From positions 124,001 to 188,000 of the forward strand of contig NZ_JARACP010000002.1 in NCBI RefSeq assembly GCF_028765545.1: 64,000 nucleotides of DNA, given 5' to 3'. Source of the DNA: Aliivibrio sp. S4MY1. GTDB lineage: Bacteria; Pseudomonadota; Gammaproteobacteria; Enterobacterales; Vibrionaceae. The notes below the pieces were generated by a model. That model searched no databases. It worked only from the letters and a program-made list of their open reading frames with translations, and was not told the DNA's origin. The position numbers and the translations under genes are program-made. Positions 45,033 to 53,767 of the stretch are shown in pieces (the stretch's first letter is position 1; the number at the start of each line of letters is the position of its first letter).

Positions 45033-46892
45033 ATGATAAAAAAAATTGTTGCTCTATTCTTTGTTATTATTAGCATTTTGCTTGCTTTTACTTTAGTTAT
45101 TTCTAAACCATTTTTGGATGACTTTAAAAAAGATAATATGGATCACGCCAATGTATTAGCGTTGAATGTGATCACCGCCAGTTACAACACCATCACGGAG
45201 GGGTTAATTAATGGTTTAAAATCATTATCTTACTCTGTATACACAGACCCAAATAAAGGGTTTGATGAAGAACACATTCTGCGTGATTTAAAAAATATTG
45301 TTGCTACTAACTCCGCTTATAAAGACATCATCATCACAACTCTTGATGGTCGTGCATTTGCTGCATCAAGTAATGGATGGAACAAAGGATTCAACGCTCG
45401 CACGAGTCAAAGAGAATGGTTTACTGCTATCATTGATGGCAAAAAAAGTGCTCATATTGCTCAGCCTTATAGATCCAATACTGGTGAATATGATTTCACC
45501 GTTAGTGCGCCTATTTTATTAGATGGTAAAGTCGTTGGTGTTTTAGCTATTGTTGCAAACCTAAATGTATTAATGCCAAAAAATGGGGTTGAATTTGGTA
45601 TTACCACGCAAGATGGTTATGTGGTTGCTATCGACGAGAGTTCACAAGATTGGTTAGGCCAAAACCTATTTGAAGTAAGACCAACGTATAAAAACATCAG
45701 CAATGAGCCAACCTTACTGGTTTCACCATCAGGCAGTACATACAGTTTATTTAAAACACCATTAAATCATGGCTTAGTCGGTTACATTTTTACCAACCAA
45801 AATAAAACCGTTGATAACGCTGATATGATCCGAAACGCATTAATTATCGTATTAGTCGTAATTGGTACCGTATTAACTACTGCTCAATTTATTGTGGTTC
45901 GTGGTGAATTATCACAAATTGATACGGTTGTGAATAGTATTAAACAGATGGCAGATGGTAACTTCCAAACGGTCAATATTCCAAAAACGGGCAATGAAAT
46001 TGATTTAATTTCAACATCATTACACCAATTGCAACAACGTATTTGGAGCGTAATGTCCTCCACAACAGACATTATGTCTCAATTGTCTGCTCACCAACAA
46101 AGTATTACATCAAGCACAGCAAATAATATTAAGAGCTCTGAATCTGAGCTGAATCATATTGATTTAGTCTCTATTGAGATCAATGACATGGCTACAACGG
46201 CTAATGAAATTGCAACCAATGCTCAATCAGCAGAAGAGAATACAAGTTCTACATTAATGCTTTCATCAAGCAGCTTAGCGACGCTACAACAATCATCAAC
46301 GATTGTGGATCAAGTTACGGATTCGGTACAAGAATCGGCATCTATCTTTGGTGAGTTGAAAACATTATCTGACAACATCAGTTCGGTTGTAGATGTGATT
46401 GGTAATATTTCAGATCAAACCAACCTACTGGCATTAAATGCGGCAATTGAAGCGGCACGAGCTGGTGAACAAGGACGAGGCTTCTCTGTGGTTGCAGATG
46501 AAGTTCGAGCACTTGCGGTAAAAACTCAAGATTCCACAGCAGATATCCAACGCATTATTGTGACGCTTCAAGCGGGTGTAACAAAAGCAACGAATGCGAT
46601 GGGGACCAACTTACAGTTGACCGAGAAGCTATCGGTTATTTCACAAGATATTGAACAAGCCTTTACGGATATTTCTGAAAAAGTGTCTTTACTTTCTGAT
46701 ATCAATTCCTTTGTTGCAACGTCATCAGAGGCACAGTTTGTAGTGAACCAGAGAGTGACGCAAAATATTGACGAAATAAAGAAAATGGTAAGTGATAATG
46801 TTTCTGGTGTGCGGAATACCATTGATGCTAACCGTGAAATGACTTTATTGGTTAATAATTTAAATGAAGAAATTCGCTTCTTTAAAATATAA
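45033..46892 (+). CDS. Methyl-accepting chemotaxis protein with dCache sensor
   Basis: 619 residues. A membrane segment at about 7-29, a periplasmic dCache_1 domain at about 35-265 (with [12 protein letters not shown] and [20 protein letters not shown]), a second segment at about 270-292, HAMP, and a cytoplasmic signalling domain. The hairpin tip is [20 protein letters not shown], followed by [15 protein letters not shown]. It senses a small ligand, possibly an amino acid or organic acid, and controls CheA. The ligand cannot be read from sequence. It is monocistronic, with a CRP-like site upstream. Confidence 0.92.
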   Translation: MIKKIVALFFVIISILLAFTLVISKPFLDDFKKDNMDHANVLALNVITASYNTITEGLINGLKSLSYSVYTDPNKGFDEEHILRDLKNIVATNSAYKDIIITTLDGRAFAASSNGWNKGFNARTSQREWFTAIIDGKKSAHIAQPYRSNTGEYDFTVSAPILLDGKVVGVLAIVANLNVLMPKNGVEFGITTQDGYVVAIDESSQDWLGQNLFEVRPTYKNISNEPTLLVSPSGSTYSLFKTPLNHGLVGYIFTNQNKTVDNADMIRNALIIVLVVIGTVLTTAQFIVVRGELSQIDTVVNSIKQMADGNFQTVNIPKTGNEIDLISTSLHQLQQRIWSVMSSTTDIMSQLSAHQQSITSSTANNIKSSESELNHIDLVSIEINDMATTANEIATNAQSAEENTSSTLMLSSSSLATLQQSSTIVDQVTDSVQESASIFGELKTLSDNISSVVDVIGNISDQTNLLALNAAIEAARAGEQGRGFSVVADEVRALAVKTQDSTADIQRIIVTLQAGVTKATNAMGTNLQLTEKLSVISQDIEQAFTDISEKVSLLSDINSFVATSSEAQFVVNQRVTQNIDEIKKMVSDNVSGVRNTIDANREMTLLVNNLNEEIRFFKI

Positions 46893-46918
46893 ATAAAACA
46901 AATAGAGTAAATAACATA

Positions 46919-46953
46919 TACCGCTCCGATGATTATTCGAGAGCGGTACTTTA
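46919..46953 (+). terminator. Hairpin after chemoreceptor gene
   Basis: TACCGCTC (46919-46926) pairs with GAGCGGTA (46941-46948). The run that follows (CTTTATCC) is short, so termination may be partial. Confidence 0.5.
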
Positions 46954-47054
46954 TCCATCAGGCAACTTTATAATGGATAAGTAATCAAATAGTTTATTAA
47001 CAAAGCGTCACTCTACTTCCCTTTCGCGTTACTCTTAAAGCTCTACATAAACGT

Positions 47055-48005
47055 TTATTTCTTACTAGAATACATAACCTCAAAGTTCGGTATATTTTTC
47101 TCCCAAACCGGGGAATCCTCTCCAATAATTGATTTTAAAACATCGATAAATAACTTAGTTTTGATGGGCGCATCTCGGTGTGGGTACACAGCATAAAAAG
47201 TGCCAAAATCTTCAAGATTCAAATGCGTCATTATTGGGATAAGCTTTCCTTCAATAATTTCATTCTCAATCATTTGGGCTGTTACCACTGCAAGCGTATT
47301 ACCTGCTACCGCGCTTTTTACTACCATCTCAACATCATTTACTTTATACACAACATTCAAATGGAACTGCTGTTCAACCTTGTTTTCATCAAGGTAAGTA
47401 AATTTATCAATAAATAAACCGGGAGCCGCATAAATCGTCGCTGGCAGTGATTCTAATTTTTCAATCGTCTCTATTTTACCATGCTGTTGAATGAAATCAG
47501 GCGATGTGACAATTAACAAACGACTTCGGGCAATCTTACGAGAGATCAAACTGGAGTTCTTTGGTCTGCCAATACGAAAACCAATATCAAAGCCTTCCTG
47601 CACAATATCAACCACTCTGTCTTCTAATCTCAGCTCGCATTTCACATCAGGATATTGCTTCTGAAAAACAGAGATCGCATCTTGAACGAACTGACGACCA
47701 AACATCATAGAACTCGTAATTCGTAATATCCCTCTTGGCTCTGAATGGTAGTTCTGCGCTAAACGATGGGTGTTATTCAATAAGTCACGTAACAGTTTTG
47801 CTTGGCTCACCATTTCATTACCTGCTGCTGTTAATGATAACGAGCGCGTGGTGCGGTTAAGTAAGCGAACCCCTAACTCTTCTTCTAAGCGACTGATCTG
47901 CTTTGATATGACAGAGCGATCTAGGTTCTTTTGCTCGGCAACATTAGTAAAAGAGCCAAGTTCAGTAACTTCTAGCAATAAAAGTAATCGATTAGAAAAA
48001 TCCAT
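47055..48005 (-). CDS. LysR-family regulator
   Basis: 316 residues, HTH at about 3-62 (GSFTNVAEQKNLDRSVISKQISRLE), effector domain after it and a short extra C-terminal tail (NFEVMYSSKK). It is divergent from the enoyl-CoA hydratase-like gene at 48185, its likely target. The effector is unknown. Confidence 0.88.
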   Translation of the reverse strand: MDFSNRLLLLLEVTELGSFTNVAEQKNLDRSVISKQISRLEEELGVRLLNRTTRSLSLTAAGNEMVSQAKLLRDLLNNTHRLAQNYHSEPRGILRITSSMMFGRQFVQDAISVFQKQYPDVKCELRLEDRVVDIVQEGFDIGFRIGRPKNSSLISRKIARSRLLIVTSPDFIQQHGKIETIEKLESLPATIYAAPGLFIDKFTYLDENKVEQQFHLNVVYKVNDVEMVVKSAVAGNTLAVVTAQMIENEIIEGKLIPIMTHLNLEDFGTFYAVYPHRDAPIKTKLFIDVLKSIIGEDSPVWEKNIPNFEVMYSSKK

Positions 48006-48184
48006 TTGAACCTCATGAGAATAAATAAAAACAGTATTGGTGCAATATTAGCATCAATCTTATGCCATTAACGGTATTTTTTCTCACCTAATGGATTGCT
48101 TATAGTTATCTCACTGACGGAGAGGACACCTTCTCAACGTAGCTATATTTAACTAGCCAATAGGCGATTTAGAGGAAGTACATT

Positions 48185-48997
48185 ATGAAAACATTATTAA
48201 TCACTAATCAAAATGGTATCGCAACAGTTGCTATTAACAACCCACCAGTGAATGTATTAACCATTAATCTAATCAACGAAATTAATGAATATGTACTTTC
48301 TTTAAAAGATGACCGAGAAACTAAAGTGGTGGTGTTTAAATCACTGCATGAAACCTTCTTTTTAGCGCATCTTGATCTGAACGTGATTAACGGCACGCAA
48401 GGCGGTCAAGCAGCGTCTATTGAGTTCAACCACATGATCATGAACATCAAGGCGATGAAACAAGTGTCTGTTGCTTTGGTTGATGGCGTGGCTCGTGGGG
48501 GCGGTAATGAGTTTGTTATGGCGTGTGACCTTGCTTACGGCACTGAGAATGCAGCGTTTGCTCAACCAGAAGTTCACGTAAATATTCCTACGGGTGGTCA
48601 AGGTGCTGTTCAGTTCGCAAGAAGAATGGGTAAAAACAAAGCATTACAGGCTCTACTATTGGGTAACGATTTTACAGCGCAACAAGCTGAGAATTTAAAC
48701 ATCATTACCCAATTTGTACCTAAAGCAGAAATGGATAACTTTTTAGCGATGACTTTAGGTGTGATTAGTACATTAGAAGTGCGTGATATTGTGATGTACA
48801 AAGAGATCATTGCCGCTTCAATTAAAGATGAAGACGCTGGTGCAGAGTTAGAATTACGTTACTTTTTAGAGCGTGCTAAAGAGCAAAAAACAGCCGCTAT
48901 TATCTCTGCATTTTTAAAACATGGCGGACAAACAGAGCGCGAAGCAAAAGACATCCAAGGTATTTTTGTTGATACCGCGGCTGAGCTGTCTAAATAA
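48185..48997 (+). CDS. Enoyl-CoA hydratase/isomerase family protein
   Basis: 270 residues of the crotonase fold. The oxyanion-hole regions read FFLAHLDLNVI (first) and VDGVARGGGNEFVMACDLAYG (second). One catalytic Glu seen in hydratases is in QPEVHVNIPTGGQGAVQFARRMG, but the exact chemistry cannot be assigned. A non-beta-oxidation role is likely since no other fatty acid gene is near. Ribosome binding site AGAGGAAG lies before the ATG. The LysR gene upstream is divergent. Confidence 0.85.
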   Translation: MKTLLITNQNGIATVAINNPPVNVLTINLINEINEYVLSLKDDRETKVVVFKSLHETFFLAHLDLNVINGTQGGQAASIEFNHMIMNIKAMKQVSVALVDGVARGGGNEFVMACDLAYGTENAAFAQPEVHVNIPTGGQGAVQFARRMGKNKALQALLLGNDFTAQQAENLNIITQFVPKAEMDNFLAMTLGVISTLEVRDIVMYKEIIAASIKDEDAGAELELRYFLERAKEQKTAAIISAFLKHGGQTEREAKDIQGIFVDTAAELSK

Positions 48998-49013
48998 AAT
49001 TAAATCACCCCAT

Positions 49014-49040
49014 AATTAGCCGTCGTATTGACGGCTAATT
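49014..49040 (+). terminator. Hairpin between crotonase and radical SAM genes
   Basis: AATTAGCCGTC (49014-49024) and GACGGCTAATT (49030-49040) form a perfect 11-bp stem with loop GTATT. No T-run follows, so it may attenuate or protect the transcript rather than fully end it. Confidence 0.5.
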
Positions 49041-49077
49041 GTAGATGACCACTAAAATAATACTGTGAAGGTAACTC

Positions 49078-49959
49078 ATGAGATACGAAGGTGATATTTA
49101 TCGTCCGCCGCCAGAGGCTGACGCTTATATTTTGCAATGTACGATTGGTTGTTCTTACAATAAATGTACCTATTGCTCAATGTACAAAGATGTTCGTTAT
49201 AGAGTTCGTCCTATTGAGGACTTAAAAGAAGATATCCGTATGGCGAAAGCGGCATTCGGGAATAAAGTCGAAAAAGTATTCTTAAGTGATGGTGATGCAA
49301 TTTCATTACCTACCGAGATGCTGTTAGAGATTTTATCTGAACTTTATACGAGTTTTCCAAAGTTGACGCATGTTAGTACTTACGCAGGGCCACAAAGCAC
49401 GCTTGATAAAACACTGAATGAATTCAAACAACTGAAAAAAGCAGGGTTAAGCATGACTTACCTTGGCGTTGAATCGGGCTCTGATGAAGTTTTAAAAGCG
49501 GTACGTAAAGGGGTTAACTCGGAAGAAATGCTCGCAGCAGGTCAGAATATTGTAGATGCAGGTATTAAACTTGTGGCTATGGTGATGATTGGTCTTGGTG
49601 GTAGTTCAGAACTATCTAAACGTCATGCGCAAGAAACGGCTCAGTTAATTAACCAAATGAACCCGTATTTATTAGGTTTATTAACCACTGTGCCAATGGA
49701 AGGAACAGCACTGTTTAGATAAGTCACTAAGGGTGATTTCAAGTTACTCGACCCTTATGAGGTACTTGAGGAACTTAAAATTCTGTTAGATAATTTAGAC
49801 AATGATAATTTGTTGATTGATAGCACTCACGGTTCAAATTTATTATCTATAAAAGGAACCTTGAGCGAGGTTAAATCAAGTACCTTAGATCATATTAATC
49901 GTCATTTACTAACGAAAGATAATGATCTTATTGGCAAGGCGTACCTTGGTCAATTTTAA
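49078..49959 (+). pseudogene. Radical SAM protein interrupted by an in-frame stop
   Basis: The frame encodes 214 residues to TAA at 49720-49722 and then continues open in the same frame for 78 codons to TAA at 49957-49959. A full protein would be about 293 residues. The radical SAM Cys cluster is CTIGCSYNKCTYCSMY (C-x3-C-x5-C-x2-C; the C-x3-C-x2-C rule of the family is approximated by the last Cys residues). The tail after the stop (VTKGDFKLLDPYEVLEELK) is protein-like and fits known homologues. AAA to TAA at codon 215 would be one base change. The truncated product keeps most of the barrel but is probably unstable. Confidence 0.8.
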
Positions 49960-49965
49960 TGGTAA

Positions 49966-49992
49966 ATAAAAAGGGCGACACTCGCCCTTTTC
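49966..49992. terminator. Bidirectional terminator after radical SAM gene
   Basis: AAAAGGGCGA and TCGCCCTTTT pair around CAC (about 49969-49991), with A- and T-runs on the outer sides. It also serves the convergent transporter gene. Confidence 0.8.
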
Positions 49993-50021
49993 AATTATAA
50001 ATATCTATGTCGTGAGTTACA

Positions 50022-51539
50022 TTAACTTTGAACTTCTGGTTTCATTGACACTTCTTCTTTCTCTTCAGCTTCTAATGCTTCACCGCGAGCGATGAGATTT
50101 TGAATCACTTTAGATAAACCTAAGGTCAATACCGCCATAAATGCAGCCACTTGCGCTAGCATATAGAAATAGCTGGTATATACCGTTTCAACAACTTCTG
50201 GTGTAAATACAATATCTTTAGGTAAAGCGATTTTGGTTGCTATGACCGCAGCTAGAATCCCGCTTAACGAAATAGCGACAGCACGTAAACCAATTGAAAA
50301 TGCAGCAAGGTAACGTGGCACCATTTCAAAAATAAACCCAGCACCTAATGCTCCAACGATAAGCTCAGCGCCTGATTGGAAAAAGTGAACAAATAAAATC
50401 CAATCCGCTGAAATTTTTCCATTTTCTCCCATTGTACCCGCCGAAAATCCCAATAAACCAAATGCAATAGTAGTGAGCATAAATGCCCCTGCAATTTTGG
50501 TTGGGATGGTTGGTGAGTAGCCTTTACGATCTAACCATGCATACAATTGGATCATTGGCCCACCAAGCACAAAGCACCATAGCGGGTTAAATGCCATGTT
50601 CGATTCAGGATGAATAGGAATAAAGCCAAGTAAGGTATCGTCCATTAGGTTAATAGCGTACATGTTCATAGAGGTAAACATTTGACCATAAAAGAAATAG
50701 AACACGATTAAAATACAAACGGTGATCAGCACTGCGACCATTTTGTATTGGAAAGCACGCGTTGCTTTTGTTATTTCATAAATGAAGTAGCCAATAGCAC
50801 CAAAACCTAGTGCATAAAGAATGTATTTACCCGTTTCAAGATTTGAGAAAATCCAGAATATTAAAGCAAGCATTGCTGCTGAACCGGCAAAGAATGATCC
50901 CCATGTTTTTAGTGATAATGGTGCTTTATCTAAATCATTACCCACACTTGCCAGCTCTTTACGATACTTATAAAAGAGAACCAAGTTGATCGCCATTAAT
51001 ATTGCCGAGACAAAGAAAACACCTTGGTATGCCAGATAAGTGATTAAAAAAGGAAAAAGGTATTTAGCAGAGAAAGAACCAAGATTATTAATTGAATAGT
51101 TCACCGTAAGACCTTGTTGGAAAGCCTCGCGGTTCGTCTCTGAATATGAGTTTCCAAACAGTACTGTTGGACACGTCGCGGATAAACCACGAGCAAAACC
51201 AATTAATGCGATAGATAAAATACTCATTGGGATATTAAGCTGGCTTGCTCCAATACCGAGTAATAAGAAACCGACTAAGTAAGTGGCATAACCAATGTAA
51301 ACAGCACGAAACGCACCGATAAATTTATCCGCTAAAAAACCGCCTACCGCCGAGAATACTGGGCCAACCGCACCAAAGGCGCCCATCATCATAATGGTAT
51401 CGGCTTCACTATAATTAAGATCATTAAGAAAAAACTTAGTCAAAAGAACAAAGGCACCATAAAAGGCGGCACCCCATAAAAACTGTCTAAGAATGAGAAT
51501 TTTTGCTATCGTGGGAAATCGTGCATTACTGTCTTGCAT
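50022..51539 (-). CDS. MFS transporter, POT/PTR-like
   Basis: 505 residues with about 14 membrane segments, longer than ordinary MFS proteins. The segment 'NYSINNLGSFSAKYLFPFL' and the motif GGFLADKFIGAFRAVYIG suggest the proton-dependent oligopeptide transporter group. The ExxER motif usual in the first segment of POT peptide carriers is not seen, so the substrate may not be peptides. It ends in a charged tail (EALEAEEKEEVSMKPE). It has no operon partner and lies behind a palindrome at 51572. Confidence 0.8.
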   Translation of the reverse strand: MQDSNARFPTIAKILILRQFLWGAAFYGAFVLLTKFFLNDLNYSEADTIMMMGAFGAVGPVFSAVGGFLADKFIGAFRAVYIGYATYLVGFLLLGIGASQLNIPMSILSIALIGFARGLSATCPTVLFGNSYSETNREAFQQGLTVNYSINNLGSFSAKYLFPFLITYLAYQGVFFVSAILMAINLVLFYKYRKELASVGNDLDKAPLSLKTWGSFFAGSAAMLALIFWIFSNLETGKYILYALGFGAIGYFIYEITKATRAFQYKMVAVLITVCILIVFYFFYGQMFTSMNMYAINLMDDTLLGFIPIHPESNMAFNPLWCFVLGGPMIQLYAWLDRKGYSPTIPTKIAGAFMLTTIAFGLLGFSAGTMGENGKISADWILFVHFFQSGAELIVGALGAGFIFEMVPRYLAAFSIGLRAVAISLSGILAAVIATKIALPKDIVFTPEVVETVYTSYFYMLAQVAAFMAVLTLGLSKVIQNLIARGEALEAEEKEEVSMKPEVQS

Positions 51540-51571
51540 ACTACTACTCCAGAATCATAATGACATAATTA

Positions 51572-51592
51572 ACACCTACTTTTTGTAGGTGT
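51572..51592. promoter_or_regulatory. Palindrome upstream of POT-like transporter
   Basis: ACACCTAC (51572-51579) and GTAGGTGT (51585-51592) are perfect 8-bp arms around TTTTT. It lies 33 bp upstream of the transporter start. It could be an operator, or a 5' UTR hairpin in the minus-strand mRNA. On the plus strand it is followed by ATTTTT, so it might also stop readthrough in that direction. The rest of 51593-51816 is very AT-rich with no gene seen. Confidence 0.5.
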
Positions 51593-51816
51593 ATTTTTGC
51601 CTTTATATCATCTGTTTACTTCACCATTTGATACGCAAGTCCCAAACTTAAGTGTCAATTGATTCTCTTTTGTAGAATGAGAACTCGCTCTTGATTCTAT
51701 TTATTTATAACTGTTAATAGTATTAATTAAAGATATTCTAATTAAATTTAATTCAGTTAATGGTTTTATTAACTAATAATAAAAATCCATTTAGATTTTT
51801 ATATTTAAACTTTTAT

Positions 51817-51854
51817 CAAAAAAAAGGACAACCATTAAATGTATGATTGTCCTT
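51817..51854 (-). terminator. Terminator after the 61-residue gene
   Basis: AAGGACAA (51824-51831) pairs with TTGTCCTT (51847-51854); on the minus strand a long T-run follows. It supports the small gene just upstream as a real transcription unit. Confidence 0.7.
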
Positions 51855-51881
51855 ACGTTTGCAACACTGTATTTCTTGTTT

Positions 51882-52067
51882 TTACTCAACAGGCAGTAAT
51901 TCAATAGAATCCTGATTAAGAGATTGCCTAAAGAAGTCAGGCATGGATTCCATCGTAAATACAACCGCATCTTCAAAAATGGTTGTGGAGCCGCTAAGTG
52001 TCCAATAAGAACTTCCTTTATGAGTGTTCACTTTCACCTTAAAACGCGTTGGAGTGGTCGTAACCAT
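51882..52067 (-). CDS. 61-residue protein of unknown function
   Basis: Starts at ATG 52067 with AAGGAA seven bases upstream and ends ahead of a clear terminator. It reads like a small beta-rich soluble domain (TRFKVKVNTHKGSSYWTLSG, then FRQSLNQDSIELLPVE). No family recognised and no partner gene. Confidence 0.6.
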   Translation of the reverse strand: MVTTTPTRFKVKVNTHKGSSYWTLSGSTTIFEDAVVFTMESMPDFFRQSLNQDSIELLPVE

Positions 52068-52262
52068 TTTTCTATTCCTTAAATAACATACTAGATCATG
52101 CTACCACTTCCATTTTATGAAACCAGACTTTTACCTTATAAATAGTAAGGTTTTTCCGTTTGTAATCATAGTGAAAACTCAACCACATCAAGTTGTTAAT
52201 TCATTGTTCATTGATTGTATTGAATTTCACTTATTCTTCTATATTTACGTTTATATCGCTAT

Positions 52263-52298
52263 AAAAAATCCGAGAGCATGATCACTCTCGGATTTTTT
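52263..52298. terminator. Terminator after curA-like gene
   Basis: AAAAATCCGAGAG (about 52264-52276) pairs perfectly with CTCTCGGATTTTT (about 52285-52297). A- and T-runs on both sides make it work in either direction. Confidence 0.8.
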
Positions 52299-52321
52299 AT
52301 TCAAACAAGATAACCGTTGCC

Positions 52322-53320
52322 TTACAGCTTAACGAGCAACTTGCCTTTGTTTTCACCAGTAAAGAACATATTCAAACCAGACATTGCGCTTTCTAAGCCA
52401 TCCAATTGGTGAATTCGGTATTTCACTTTTCCTTGCATTACATACGGAGTTAACTTTTCTAATAACGCAGGAACATTACCTAGATGATCTGGCATAGCGA
52501 AGCCTTGGATCATCACGCGTTTCTTAATTAGGTTAATCCAGTTTGGTCCTAGTGCCGGCTCTGCTGCGGTGTAATCCGCTATCATGCCACATACAACGAT
52601 TCGCCCGTGCGTGTTCATGCGATTAAAAATATGATGCTGAATTGGTCCGCCTGTATTTTCAAAGAACACATCTACACCCTCTGGCGTAAGTTCTGCCAAT
52701 TTTACTTCTAAATCATCTGTTTTGTAGTTGATAGCGCCATCAAAACCGAGTTCATTCACTACCCAATCGGCTTTTTCATCACTGCCTACGACACCAATAA
52801 CACGTAAACCATCGGCTTTGGCTAATTGACCAACAATAGAGCCAACAGACCCCGCAGCACCAGTAACAACGAGGGTTTCACCTGCTTGTGGCTTAGCAAT
52901 ATTAAACAAGCCTTGTGTTGCGGTTAAACCCGGAAGTGCAAACACGGCCAGTGCCATTTCTGCGCTTACGCCAGCTTGAACTTTATTGATGCCTTGACCA
53001 TTAGAGACTAGATATTCAGTCCACCCCATCATACCCATCACTGAGTCTCCAACCACAAAATCAGGATGGTTTGATTCTACGACTTCACCGAAACCGCTTG
53101 AACGCATCACTTGACCTAACTCAACACGTGGAATGTAACTATTGGTGTCAGGGCTCATCCACCCCATCATGGCAGGGTCAAGTGACATATAGGTTTGCTT
53201 AATCAAAATTTGTCCTGGGCCAGCGGTTGGGATCTCTTTTTTTACCACCTCAAACAGCTGTGGGCCGATTGGGTTTCCATCTGGACGTTGGCTCAATTGA
53301 ATCTCAGTGTACTGACTCAT
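52322..53320 (-). CDS. curA: NADPH-dependent MDR-family reductase (CurA/YncB-like)
   Basis: 332 residues of the zinc-free medium-chain dehydrogenase/reductase type. Nucleotide-binding motif GAAGSVGSIVGQLAK at about 154-168, GAINYKTDDL after it, and a typical N-terminal PAMMGWMSPD. It reduces alpha,beta-unsaturated ketones, curcumin in the E. coli enzyme. A degraded LysR gene is divergent at 53438, so its original regulator may be lost. The symbol rests on similarity by eye to CurA. Confidence 0.85.
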   Translation of the reverse strand: MSQYTEIQLSQRPDGNPIGPQLFEVVKKEIPTAGPGQILIKQTYMSLDPAMMGWMSPDTNSYIPRVELGQVMRSSGFGEVVESNHPDFVVGDSVMGMMGWTEYLVSNGQGINKVQAGVSAEMALAVFALPGLTATQGLFNIAKPQAGETLVVTGAAGSVGSIVGQLAKADGLRVIGVVGSDEKADWVVNELGFDGAINYKTDDLEVKLAELTPEGVDVFFENTGGPIQHHIFNRMNTHGRIVVCGMIADYTAAEPALGPNWINLIKKRVMIQGFAMPDHLGNVPALLEKLTPYVMQGKVKYRIHQLDGLESAMSGLNMFFTGENKGKLLVKL

Positions 53321-53437
53321 AACATTTCCTTTTTATTATCTGTATTCGTGCAAGTCATTACAGTATTACTTATGTTTTCCATTAGATATAGAGGGGAGTA
53401 TAAGAAAGTCTATTGTTAAAAAGGCAATAATAAAATT

Positions 53438-53593
53438 ATGGATCAATTACGATCGTTAAAATATTTTACAGCAATGGTAGAGGTAGAGGACTTCTCTTCA
53501 GCAGTCAAAGATTATCAAACAACCCCAACAGGCACGCTTAAAATAAGTTCTATGGTTGGTTTTATTGTGGCCAAAATTAAAGGTGGAAAATAG
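53438..53593 (+). pseudogene. LysR regulator remnant with large internal deletions
   Basis: 51 codons from an ATG. The first 20 residues (MDQLRSLKYFTAMVEVEDFS) are a LysR start. Then the frame jumps to PTGTLKISSMVGF, which in full-length relatives begins the effector domain, and soon ends (KIKGGK, stop). About 240 of some 290 residues are missing, including most of the HTH. It is divergent from curA, as a normal LysR partner would be. Confidence 0.7.
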
Positions 53594-53767
53594 CGATATT
53601 ACTGCCTAAATTTTCTTTTACCGCACTTACATATGGAATAAATATCTCACTTTAAAAACATTTGAATATCTTATTTTTACCTTTGAATTATAAGTCTCAC
53701 AAATAATAAGAGAGTGTAAAACCACTCTTACTTATTAATCAAAAATAATCAAAAATCGAGAGTTATG

